A stretch of DNA of 64,000 nucleotides from assembly GCA_036563615.1 (NCBI GenBank), contig DATCMB010000023.1, positions 310,001 to 374,000 of the forward strand, given 5' to 3'. Made by a program: the position numbers and the translations under genes. Position 1 is the first letter of the stretch, and the number at the start of each line of letters is the position of its first letter. This document shows positions 15,693 to 23,618 of the stretch, piece by piece. This stretch comes from Candidatus Binatia bacterium. GTDB taxonomy: Bacteria; Desulfobacterota; Binatia; UBA12015. The notes below the pieces were generated by a model, which saw nothing but the letters and a program-made list of their open reading frames with translations, made no database searches and was not told the DNA's origin.

Positions 15693-17558
15693 TCAGCGTC
15701 CGTCGCCGACCGCGGCGAGCCAGCGCTCGACGTCGGCGAGCAGCTCCGCGGGCTCGAACACCTCGACGCCGTGGCCGCTGCGCGCGTAGCGCGGGAAGCG
15801 CACCGTCCGGACCTCCGGGTCGGGGCCGAGCGCGCCGGGGCGGAAGCGGATCTCGAGCGCCTGGGGACGCGGCTCGTCGCCCGGCCAGGGCACGGACTCG
15901 ACCGACTCGACGAGCGTCGCGTGGCTCGCGAGCGCCTGCGGGAGCGCCGCCGCATAGATCACCAGGTCGAGCTCGGCTGCGGTGATGAAGGTCTCGACGG
16001 AGGCGAGGTTCTCGAGGAAGATCGCGCCGAAGTGATCGTCGACCGGCTCGATCGGCAGACCCGCCTCGACCGCCCGGTTGTCGTAGAACGCGGAGGTGAT
16101 CTCCGGCTGGCAGCTCATGAAGTAGCGATCCCACGGCCGGAGCGTGCCGAGCGCGGAGGCGAGGCTGCGCTCGTCGGGGCCCGCTTCCTGCTGCGCGACG
16201 GTGGCCGCCGGGACGTCCGACGAGGCGTGCGCGTATTTGCTTGACGACGCGTCCGCCGCGAGCGGCAGGCGTGCGAGCGCGCGCGCCATCGCGGACAGCG
16301 TCGCGCCGGGCGCCTGCACGGAGAGCGGGACGGCGAAGTCCTCCGAATCGCGCTGCTCGCCGGGGAGGCGGAACGCGAGCTTGCGCGCCGACGCGCCGAG
16401 CCCCCCGATCGCGTGAATGTCGGTTTCGAGCAGAGCCTCGAGGAACCGCGGGTCGAGGATCGTCTGCCCGTAGCGGTCGAAGAGCTCGACCAGGAAACCG
16501 GTCGGCTCCGTGTAGGCGTAGACGTCGCGCTGCGCCACGCGTTCGACGAAGTCGAGCGCGTCCGTGTAGGGCTCGCACTTGGTGTCGGTCGGATCGCACG
16601 GCGTCCACGGGACGCCGATCTCGTCGGCGATCCGGTGGATCACGGAGCCGGGCTCGAGGAAGAGCGCAGCGCTCGCGCGATCCTGGGCATGGCCGGAGAG
16701 GAGCGGCTGGATCAGCACCTGCCGGTCGAACTGCCGCGCCGCGACCTCGCCCGCCGGGCGTCCCTGCTCGTCGGGGAACGCAGCGGCGAGGTGCTCGTGG
16801 ATCTCCGCGACCAGCGCGTCGTCACGGTAGATCGCTCCGCCCCCGGCGTAGCGCTCGGGGTGGAGCACCATGTGCAGCATGAGCGTCGCCCGGACGCCGC
16901 CGTAGCTCTCCCCGACCAGCACGACCGGCGTCGAGCGCAGCTCGGGGTGCGCGGCGAGGAAGCGCAGCACCACGCGCAGCACGTCCGCCGCGTCGAGGTA
17001 GGGGTTGAAGTTCTGTACGTCGAAGGCGGCGCTGCGCGCTTCGTCGTCCGCCGGATCGGGCAGCAGCCCGTAGGAGAAGCCGGTCATCCGCGCGTCGACG
17101 TAGAGCAGGTGGCCGAGCCGCGCCCACGACACCGAGCTGCGCCCGATCGTGCGCCCGCCGTTGTACGCCGGGTCGAGCGTGATCGGCGCGGTGTTGACCG
17201 AGAGCAGCGCGTCGCTCGTCGGGCAGCCGGGACCGCCGTTGAAGAAGACGAACAGCGGCCGCTCGAGTGCGCCCCCTTCCGCGGGATGGAACGAGTAGAA
17301 GATGCGCGTCGGGTCCGACACCAGATCGAGCTCCGCGCCGTCCGCGCGCAGCGAGAAGGAAACGGGCTCGATCTCGACGAAGCCCGCTTCGGGGGCGAGC
17401 GGCCCGGACGGCTCCGGCGCCGACCGGTCGGAGCAGCCGGCGAGGACGGCAATCAGGAGCGGGAGGAAGACGGCGACGATCGTCGCGCGCCGCGGCGAAC
17501 GAGCTTCGAAGCACGACACGCACCGATCATCGGGTCTGTGACCTTCGTTCTTGAGCAC
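15693..17558 (-). CDS. S10 serine carboxypeptidase-like lipoprotein
   Basis: Up to 621 residues if GTG 17558 is the start; a later GTG is possible, but the signal VAVFLPLLIAVLAGC with lipidated Cys42 must be included. The S10 alpha/beta hydrolase landmarks are PLFVFFNGGPGCPTSDAL, RLGHLLYVDARMTGFSYG, VVLVGESYGGVRATLML (nucleophile Ser218) and the C-terminal RSGHGVEVFEP (His). At the place of the catalytic aspartate, usually in a GDxD turn, the sequence reads LVIYAAALPQAL, so the acid residue is missing or lies elsewhere. An insertion of about 200 residues separates the two halves. Likely an outer-membrane or periplasmic peptidase or esterase-like protein. It converges with the HEAT-like gene. 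Confidence 0.8.
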   Translation of the reverse strand: MLKNEGHRPDDRCVSCFEARSPRRATIVAVFLPLLIAVLAGCSDRSAPEPSGPLAPEAGFVEIEPVSFSLRADGAELDLVSDPTRIFYSFHPAEGGALERPLFVFFNGGPGCPTSDALLSVNTAPITLDPAYNGGRTIGRSSVSWARLGHLLYVDARMTGFSYGLLPDPADDEARSAAFDVQNFNPYLDAADVLRVVLRFLAAHPELRSTPVVLVGESYGGVRATLMLHMVLHPERYAGGGAIYRDDALVAEIHEHLAAAFPDEQGRPAGEVAARQFDRQVLIQPLLSGHAQDRASAALFLEPGSVIHRIADEIGVPWTPCDPTDTKCEPYTDALDFVERVAQRDVYAYTEPTGFLVELFDRYGQTILDPRFLEALLETDIHAIGGLGASARKLAFRLPGEQRDSEDFAVPLSVQAPGATLSAMARALARLPLAADASSSKYAHASSDVPAATVAQQEAGPDERSLASALGTLRPWDRYFMSCQPEITSAFYDNRAVEAGLPIEPVDDHFGAIFLENLASVETFITAAELDLVIYAAALPQALASHATLVESVESVPWPGDEPRPQALEIRFRPGALGPDPEVRTVRFPRYARSGHGVEVFEPAELLADVERWLAAVGDGR

Positions 17559-17781
17559 CGGTCGCGCGCCCGGTACGCGCGCGCATTACGCGCGGCCCGG
17601 GAGGCCGGTCGCACCGGAGTGCGTGTCGGCGCCCTTGACGCCTCTGTGCCGGTGGGCGCGGCGCCGGACCCGGCCCGCCGCACCGCGCCCGCCGGCACCG
17701 AACCCCAGGAACGGAGGCGCGCCCAACAACGCGACCACGCGAACTGCGCACGCGCGAAATCGTCGCAACGAAATTTTCGCT

Positions 17782-17791
17782 AAAGCGCTTT
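17782..17791. promoter_or_regulatory. AAAGCGCTTT palindrome upstream of 17805 gene
   Basis: A perfect 10-bp palindrome in a short AT-rich patch (17757-17793) of an otherwise GC-rich intergenic region, 13 nt before the first possible start of the plus-strand unknown gene and about 220 nt upstream of the S10 gene. It may be an operator or part of the promoter; nothing more can be said. Confidence 0.3.
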
Positions 17792-17804
17792 TCTTGCGCC
17801 CGCC

Positions 17805-19052
17805 ATGCTGGCTATACGCGCGCACATGCCAGCACATCTCGGCCCCGTCACGCTCGCCGGCGATCTTGGCATCGACATCACCGCCGTCGACCGCTGCGGC
17901 ACGCTCGACCTCGCGCTCGTGCACCGCGGCACCCAGCTCCACACGCTCCGCCTCGGCGCCGACACGCCGTCGCTTCCGCTGCGGTTCGCGCTTCCCGGCA
18001 TCCTCGACGTCGACGTCGCCTTCGGCTGGGACGGCGCGATCGGCGCTCTGACCGGCCGCGGGCACGTCCGGGTGGGCGATCGCACCTTCGACCTCGACGG
18101 CTGGAGCCTGCTCTTCGATCCCACACCCGGCGAGGTCGCCGGCAGCCCGATCGCCCATCCGCCCGTGGTGAAGAGCGTCAAGTATGGCGACTCCAAGTTC
18201 ACCGAGCCCATCCCGTGCGTGATGCGCCTGCACGTCGACGAGCTCGAGCGACACCTCACGCCCGTCGGCCGGATGGTGCGCCAGACCTTCTTCCGGGCCT
18301 ATCCCGACTTCGTCTTCAACGTCGTGGCGTGCGTCGGGGCCGACCGTCAGCAAGACGACCGTCGGCAAGCCGACGCCGCGCGCGCGGACGGCGACGCAGA
18401 GCGCGAGAAGGACGAGCTCCCCGTCGGCGTCTACGGCGACCCGACGTCCATCTGGTTCAACGTCTTCTTCGGCTACTACCAGATCGACGCGCCGAAGCCG
18501 GCCTGGAACCGCCCCTTCGGCTACGAGAGCGCCGCCGGCGTGCGCGCGAAGGTCGCGTTCGAGGACGTCGTCCGCCTCGGAAAGTCGGACTGGAACTACT
18601 TCTCGAACTGGATGTACGGCGTCCCCCGGGACGCGATCACCCCGTACGACGGCATCGACATAAAGGCGGTGCTGACCGCCGCGAAGCCGATCAAGATCGG
18701 CACCAAGGTCTGGCACGAGGTGAGGATCGGCAAGGTCGAGGTCGTGAGCGCGTTCCAGTCGAGCGCTCCGGGTGCGGCGCAGCTGACGTTCAACTGCGCG
18801 CTCACGCCGCTCTGGCAGCTCTCCTTCGGCCTGCCGAGCCCGTGTCCGGTGCCCGCGCAGAGCTTCGTGCCGACGGTGCTCGAGTCCTCGTTCTTCATGT
18901 CGTACTTCGAGGACGACGAGACGTACCACACGGTCATGTTCGGCGGCACGAACCGCTACCAGGGCGATCCGCAGTTTCTGCAGGCGCAGCTCGACGCGGC
19001 GCTCGCCGTCATCAAGACGAATTATCCGATGCTCGGATTCGCCGCCGACTGA
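17805..19052 (+). CDS. Protein of unknown function
   Basis: 415 residues from ATG 17805; ATG 17826 (MPAHLGPVTLAGDL) is an equally good start, and neither has a clear ribosome site. No signal peptide or membrane segment is visible. The N-terminal 100 residues are beta-rich (VTLAGDLGIDITAVDRCGTLDLALVHRG, LDVDVAFGWDGAIGALTG). A charged Asp/Arg-rich insert lies at about 183-205, and the C-terminal half has many aromatic residues (IWFNVFFGYYQID, DWNYFSNWMYGVPRD, FFMSYFEDDETYHTVMFGG). I recognise no family. The 3' end overlaps the converging cyclase gene by 31 nt, so the two transcripts are antisense to each other at their ends. Confidence 0.7.
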   Translation: MLAIRAHMPAHLGPVTLAGDLGIDITAVDRCGTLDLALVHRGTQLHTLRLGADTPSLPLRFALPGILDVDVAFGWDGAIGALTGRGHVRVGDRTFDLDGWSLLFDPTPGEVAGSPIAHPPVVKSVKYGDSKFTEPIPCVMRLHVDELERHLTPVGRMVRQTFFRAYPDFVFNVVACVGADRQQDDRRQADAARADGDAEREKDELPVGVYGDPTSIWFNVFFGYYQIDAPKPAWNRPFGYESAAGVRAKVAFEDVVRLGKSDWNYFSNWMYGVPRDAITPYDGIDIKAVLTAAKPIKIGTKVWHEVRIGKVEVVSAFQSSAPGAAQLTFNCALTPLWQLSFGLPSPCPVPAQSFVPTVLESSFFMSYFEDDETYHTVMFGGTNRYQGDPQFLQAQLDAALAVIKTNYPMLGFAAD

Positions 19053-22000
19053 GCGAGAAGCGCATCGGCCTGCTGCACGTCGAGCGTGTCCTCGCCGCCG
19101 TCGATCCGTGATCGCAGGTCGCGGAGCACGGCGAGCGCCTCCGTCGCGTCCTCGCCGCGGCTGCGCAGGAAGCCCGCCAGCGACGTCGCCGCGCGCAGCG
19201 CCGTTCCGACCGAGCCCTGCTGCTCGGCGAGCGCCAGCGCCTTGCGGAACTTCGCCTCGATCGTGGCCGGCGGCCCGCCGCTCGCGCGCAGCACCTCGGC
19301 CTCGAGGCGCTCGATCTCGCTGGACCAGTACTGCTGGCCGGTCTTGTCGGCGACGTCGCGCGCGACGGCGAGCAGCGCCGCAGCCTGCTCGTGGCCGCCC
19401 GCGCACAGGATGGCGTGCGCGATCATCGACGCGGCCTGCGGCATGTTGCCGCGCCGGCCGTTCGACCCGGCGGTCGCCGCTGCGCTGAGCAGCTCGGGAA
19501 TCAGCGACGCGTCGCGGCTCTGCAGGATGCGGCCGGCGAGCGATTGCGCGCGTCCGAGCGCCACCCACAGATCGAATCCTTGCTCCTCGCCGATCGCCAT
19601 CAGGGCGAGCCCGTACTCCGTCATCTTGTCGTACTGGCCGCGTCCCCAGTGGACCAGGCCGAGGAAGTAGAGCGCGTAGGCGCGGTCGAACGGGCGGCCG
19701 TGGCGCTCCGCGAGCGCCATCGCCTCGCGCACGCGCTCGAGCGACGCGTTCGGGCGGCCGAGGTGCCAGAGGGCGCACGCGCCGAAGCACGCCGCGACCA
19801 CGCCCATGTCGGTGCCGATCCGGTACGCGGCGGCGTGGTGGCGGTCGGAATCGTAGAGCCGCCAGGCGCGTTCGGAGCTCTCGAAGCACGCCGCGAAGTC
19901 GCCGGTGAAGATCTGCGCGATCGCGAGGTGGACGAGCGCCAGGATGCGCAGCTCGTCGTCGTCGAGCGACTCGGCGAGCTCGAGCGCGCGGCGCGAGAGC
20001 TCGCCGCCCCGGGCGATCCGGCCTTCGTTGAGGAAGAAGATCGCCACCCCGACGAGCGCTTCCGCGAGACGGCGCTCGTCGCCGAGCACCTCCGCGAGCA
20101 CGCGCGCGCGCTCGTACACGGTCTCGACGCGCGGATCGGCGTAGCCGTACAGCGTGATGATCGCCGCGCCGAGCGTCATCTGCAGATCGAGCTCCTGGCT
20201 GCGGCGCTGCTCGCTGTCGCGGAGCTTGCCGAGCAGGTCGATCGCGTGCTGCACCTGGTCGAGGCTTTCCTTGAAGCCCGAGTGCTTCGCCGCCACGTCG
20301 GCCGCGACGCGGTAGGCCGCGACCGCGAGCTCGATCTCTCCCGCCGCCTCGTGGTGACGGGCGATGATCTCGGGCAGCGCGTCCTTGTCGTCCTGCAGCT
20401 CGTGCGTGAGGACGCGCGCGACCCGCGAGTGCAGCTCGCGGCGACGTCGGATGAGCAGCGAGCCGTACGCCGCTTCCTGAATCAGGGCGTGCTTGAACGT
20501 GTAGGTCGCCTCCGGAGGCTCGCCGCGCTGGAACAGCAGATCGGCGTCGACCAGACGCGCGAGCTCGCTCGCGAGCGCCGCGTCGTCGATCTCCGCCACC
20601 GTGGCGAGCAGCCGGAAGGTGAACGTGCGCCCCAGCACGGAGGCGAGCTGGGCGACGCGCTTGGCGGAGTCGAGCCGATCGAGCCGCGCCATCAGCGAGT
20701 CGCGCAGCGTCATCGGGATGTCGAGCGTGTCGAGCGGCTGGCCGAGGTCCCAGCGACCGTCGCTCTCGACGAGCATCCCGGATTCGAGGACCATGCGCCC
20801 GACCTCTTCGGCGAAGAGCGGGACGCCGTCGGTGCTGGCGACGATGCGGTCGAGAAGCGGCTGCGGCAGCGGCAGCGTCGTGACGCCCTTCAGCAGCGCG
20901 CGGACCTCGGGGTCGTCGAGCGGCGGAACGGTCACCGGCGTGACGTGCGAGCGCGGCGGCCACGGCAACGTGAACTCGGGACGCGCGGTCGCGACCAGCA
21001 GCAGCTTCGCCGTCGGACACTGGAAGACGAGCTGTCCCAGGACGTCGAGCGAGGAGGGATCGGCCCAGTGCAGGTCCTCGAAGCAGATCACGACCGGCGT
21101 GCGCTGCGCGACGCCGAGGAGCCACTGGCACAGCACCTCGATCGTGCGGTGGTGTTGCCGCGACGGGCTCATGCGCATCGCCTCGAACCCCTCCGGGAGG
21201 ATGGGGATCGAAAGCAGCCCGGCGATCAGCGGCAGCGCGTCGCGGTCGCGGACGGCGGCCGCGGCGAGCGCCGTCTGCAGCTTGTCGAGCTGCTCCTCCG
21301 GCGTGTCGTTGGGTGAGAAGCCGAGCGCGCGCGTCGCGAGGTCGATGATCGGCCGGAAGGCCGTCCCCTTCGTGAACTGCGCGGCCGCGCAATCGAGCCA
21401 CAGGTGCGGCGTGCCGTCGAGGCGGCGGCGGAACTCGGCGACGAGGCGCGACTTCCCGATGCCGGGCTCGCCGAGGAGCACGACCGCCTGCCCGCCGCTC
21501 TCGCACGCGCGACGCCAGCGATCGTTCAGGATGGCGAGCTCGAGCTCCCGACCGATGAACGGCACGAGACCCGCGGAGGTCGCGAGGCGGCCTCGCGCTC
21601 CCGTCGCTTCGAGAACCCGGAAGGCCCGCACCGGAAGCGCGACGCCCTTCAAGGTCTGCGGGCCGAGCTCCTCGACGACGAAGCGGCCCGGAACGAGACG
21701 CTGCGTGGTCGCGCTCATGACCACGGTGCCGGGCGCGGCCGCGTCCTGAAGCCGCGCGGCGACGTTGGTCGTGTCGCCGAGCGCGAGCGTCTCGCGCCGG
21801 GTCGCGTCGCCGACCCGTCCCACGACGACGGGCCCGGTGTGGATGCCGACGCGCACCGCCAGCCGGCGATCGGCGCCGAGCCGTCCGTTGAGCTCGTCGA
21901 GCGCGTCGACGATCCCGAGCCCCGCGCGAACCGCGCGCTCGGCGTCGTCCTCGTGCGCTTGCGGGTAGCCGAAGTACACGACGACGCCGTCCCCGAGGTA

Positions 22001-22345
22001 CTGCGCGACGTGGCCCTCGTGCTGCTCGATCACGGCCCGCGTCGCCTCCTGGTAGGCGCGCACCACCTCCTGCCATTCTTCGGGATCGAGGCGCCCGGCG
22101 ATCTCCGTCGAGCCGACGAGATCGCAGAACAGGACCGTGAGCTGGCGGCGCTCGCCGTCGCCGTCGGCACCGCTCGACGGCGACGCGGCGCGGCCGTCCG
22201 CGACGCGCGCGCCGCACTCCGAGCAGAACCGCGCACCGGGCGCCACCGCGGCGCGACACTGCCCGCAGAAGCGGGCGAGGGCGGCACCGCACCACTGGCA
22301 GAACTTTCCGCTTCCGGTGTCGCGACCGCAGGACGGGCAGCTCAT
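19022..22345 (-). CDS. Class III adenylate/guanylate cyclase-ATPase-TPR protein with zinc ribbons
   Basis: 1107 residues from ATG 22345; a longer in-frame start at 22453 would cross a terminator hairpin. The order is: two zinc ribbons (Cys3/6/16/19 and Cys27/30/41/44), class III cyclase domain (LTVLFCDLVGSTE with metal Asp75, LGDGVVVYFGYP with the second Asp, LGDTTNVAARLQ), AAA/STAND ATPase (Walker A LLGEPGIGKSRL, Walker B VVICFEDLHWAD), then about 500 residues of TPR-like helices. This layout is known from large regulatory cyclases of actinobacteria, rhizobia and myxobacteria, thought to sense signals through the ATPase-TPR part. It is a clear paralogue of the 23619 gene. It is cytoplasmic; the product is probably cAMP. 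Confidence 0.88.
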   Translation of the reverse strand: MSCPSCGRDTGSGKFCQWCGAALARFCGQCRAAVAPGARFCSECGARVADGRAASPSSGADGDGERRQLTVLFCDLVGSTEIAGRLDPEEWQEVVRAYQEATRAVIEQHEGHVAQYLGDGVVVYFGYPQAHEDDAERAVRAGLGIVDALDELNGRLGADRRLAVRVGIHTGPVVVGRVGDATRRETLALGDTTNVAARLQDAAAPGTVVMSATTQRLVPGRFVVEELGPQTLKGVALPVRAFRVLEATGARGRLATSAGLVPFIGRELELAILNDRWRRACESGGQAVVLLGEPGIGKSRLVAEFRRRLDGTPHLWLDCAAAQFTKGTAFRPIIDLATRALGFSPNDTPEEQLDKLQTALAAAAVRDRDALPLIAGLLSIPILPEGFEAMRMSPSRQHHRTIEVLCQWLLGVAQRTPVVICFEDLHWADPSSLDVLGQLVFQCPTAKLLLVATARPEFTLPWPPRSHVTPVTVPPLDDPEVRALLKGVTTLPLPQPLLDRIVASTDGVPLFAEEVGRMVLESGMLVESDGRWDLGQPLDTLDIPMTLRDSLMARLDRLDSAKRVAQLASVLGRTFTFRLLATVAEIDDAALASELARLVDADLLFQRGEPPEATYTFKHALIQEAAYGSLLIRRRRELHSRVARVLTHELQDDKDALPEIIARHHEAAGEIELAVAAYRVAADVAAKHSGFKESLDQVQHAIDLLGKLRDSEQRRSQELDLQMTLGAAIITLYGYADPRVETVYERARVLAEVLGDERRLAEALVGVAIFFLNEGRIARGGELSRRALELAESLDDDELRILALVHLAIAQIFTGDFAACFESSERAWRLYDSDRHHAAAYRIGTDMGVVAACFGACALWHLGRPNASLERVREAMALAERHGRPFDRAYALYFLGLVHWGRGQYDKMTEYGLALMAIGEEQGFDLWVALGRAQSLAGRILQSRDASLIPELLSAAATAGSNGRRGNMPQAASMIAHAILCAGGHEQAAALLAVARDVADKTGQQYWSSEIERLEAEVLRASGGPPATIEAKFRKALALAEQQGSVGTALRAATSLAGFLRSRGEDATEALAVLRDLRSRIDGGEDTLDVQQADALLAQSAANPSIG

Positions 22346-22414
22346 CCGATCGGCACTCCCGTCCGAGGTGTACAAAATTCGCGACGCGGACACAGCAGCT
22401 GGCCTGTCCGTCAG

Positions 22415-22465
22415 AAAAAACGACGCCGGACGGCGCGCCGCACCGGATCGCACCGCCCGGCGTCG
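22415..22465 (-). terminator. Rho-independent terminator of the 22509-23240 gene
   Basis: On the minus strand a 9-bp stem CGACGCCGG/CCGGCGTCG (22465-22457 with 22429-22421) is followed at once by six T (22420-22415). This is the one textbook intrinsic terminator of the window. It separates the secreted-protein gene from the cyclase gene 70 nt downstream, so the cyclase must have its own promoter. Confidence 0.8.
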
Positions 22466-22508
22466 CTTGAGCCCGGCGACGCTGCCAATCGCCGAGCTCA
22501 GATCGAAG

Positions 22509-23240
22509 TCAGAGGGTGATTTCGAGCAAGAGCGGCCCCAGCAGGTCGAGCGCCTTCGACTTGGCCGTGTCGTCGGCGACGATCGCGCAATCGAGGAAAT
22601 CGGGGAGTCCGTTGCGGTTCGCGTCGTCGCTGCCGTCGGCCTTCAGCTCGAGCTGCGCGGTGAGGGTCGCCGTGCCGCCGACGCCGGCGCCCTTGGTGAC
22701 GATCCCCGAGAGGGTTGCGGTGAGGCCATCCAGCTCGAGCGTCCCGAAGATCGTGCTCTTGAGCCCGGTGATCTTGGTCGCACCGCTCATCCACTGCACG
22801 TCCACCGTGCCGTAGATCCGCGGGTACTCACCCGTCGCGGACGGGTCGTTGGGCAGGCCGATGCCGAGGCAGTCGCCGTAGAACGTGAGCTTGAGCTTCG
22901 CCGTGGCTCCGGTGACCGGAAGGCGGCCCCCCGCAGCGGTCTTCTTCACGCCAAACTTCGAGCTGGTCGCGATCTCGTCGAGGTCGTCCTCGTCGGCGGC
23001 GCAGGCGCCCAGGCTGGCGAGCTGGCTCGAGAGGGTGACCTTCCCGTTCTTGGTGGTGAGCCCCGGCGAAAGCTTGACGTCGCCGAGATCCGCGGAGCTG
23101 CCCTCGGTGCACTGGAACAGGGGATCCGTGTCCCCGATGTCGGCGCTGGCCGTCCTCGCGAGCGCGCCGCCGAAGATCGCCGCAAGCGCGAGGCTCGAGG
23201 CGAAGGCCAGGGTGTAGAGCTTTCTCCAGCGCATGATCAT
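22509..23240 (-). CDS. Secreted protein of unknown function
   Basis: 243 residues from ATG 23240, with AGGAGG five nt upstream; an in-frame extension to 23351 lacks a ribosome site. A signal peptide (MIMRWRKLYTLAFASSLALAAIFGGALARTASA) is followed by a beta-rich mature protein with repeated KxT/S patterns (KNGKVTLSSQLASLG, TGATAKLKLTFYGDCLG, SGATKITGLKSTIFGTLELDGLTATLSG). The C-terminal DDANRNGLPDFLDC resembles the calcium-binding turns of thrombospondin type 3 or dockerin-like repeats. Four cysteines may form two disulfides. I know no family. The gene is flanked by two cyclase genes but ends in its own strong terminator. Confidence 0.8.
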   Translation of the reverse strand: MIMRWRKLYTLAFASSLALAAIFGGALARTASADIGDTDPLFQCTEGSSADLGDVKLSPGLTTKNGKVTLSSQLASLGACAADEDDLDEIATSSKFGVKKTAAGGRLPVTGATAKLKLTFYGDCLGIGLPNDPSATGEYPRIYGTVDVQWMSGATKITGLKSTIFGTLELDGLTATLSGIVTKGAGVGGTATLTAQLELKADGSDDANRNGLPDFLDCAIVADDTAKSKALDLLGPLLLEITL

Positions 23241-23618
23241 CGATGCCTCCTGCGATCGACCGGGCGCGCGCGCGGTCGTGGCGAACGACGGCGCTCGGCG
23301 TCCGTGTGCCCTGCGAGAGGCGCAGTAGCGCCATGCGGAGCGCGTCAGCAAGTTTTTTGTTGTGGGAAAACGCTCGCCGACGGCGCCTGTCGTCGAAAAT
23401 CAATCTTTTGTCGGAAACAATCAATCGAAGAGCTTTGCGGCAGCGGGCCGCCGGTCGCTACGCACTGCTTGACCAGCTCGTAGTCGCGAGACTAACACGT
23501 TCGACAGGGGCGTAATGAACAAAGTACTTCTTGGCGTGGGAAACCGGTGTGACGAGCTGCGCCGACGCACCACCGGCGCGACCCTGCGGTGTCGCGCCCT
23601 CGGACCGAGCGAGCCCTG
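23241..23618. other. 378-nt divergent intergenic region
   Basis: The region lies between the divergent secreted-protein gene and the plus-strand cyclase gene and has no convincing reading frame. It holds an AT-rich patch (23351-23370, with TTTTTT) and copy 2 of the dispersed motif (23397-23427), followed by CTTTGCGGC (23433-23441). The promoters of both flanking genes must lie here. Confidence 0.7.
23397..23427 (+). promoter_or_regulatory. Dispersed AT-rich motif, copy 2
   Basis: ATCAATCTTTTGTCGGAA followed by ACAATCAATCG, matching copies at 4568-4599 (+) and 37143-37111 (-). It lies about 190 nt upstream of the cyclase start at 23619 in the same orientation. The similarity to the 4568 copy extends to CTTTGYGGC further downstream. 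Confidence 0.5.

Noticed and set aside
17586..22295. A 1569-codon open frame on the minus strand overlapping the cyclase and the S10-side intergenic region
   Set aside because: Its Arg/Ala/Gly-rich translation has no domains and is a frame shadow of the cyclase gene in GC-rich DNA.
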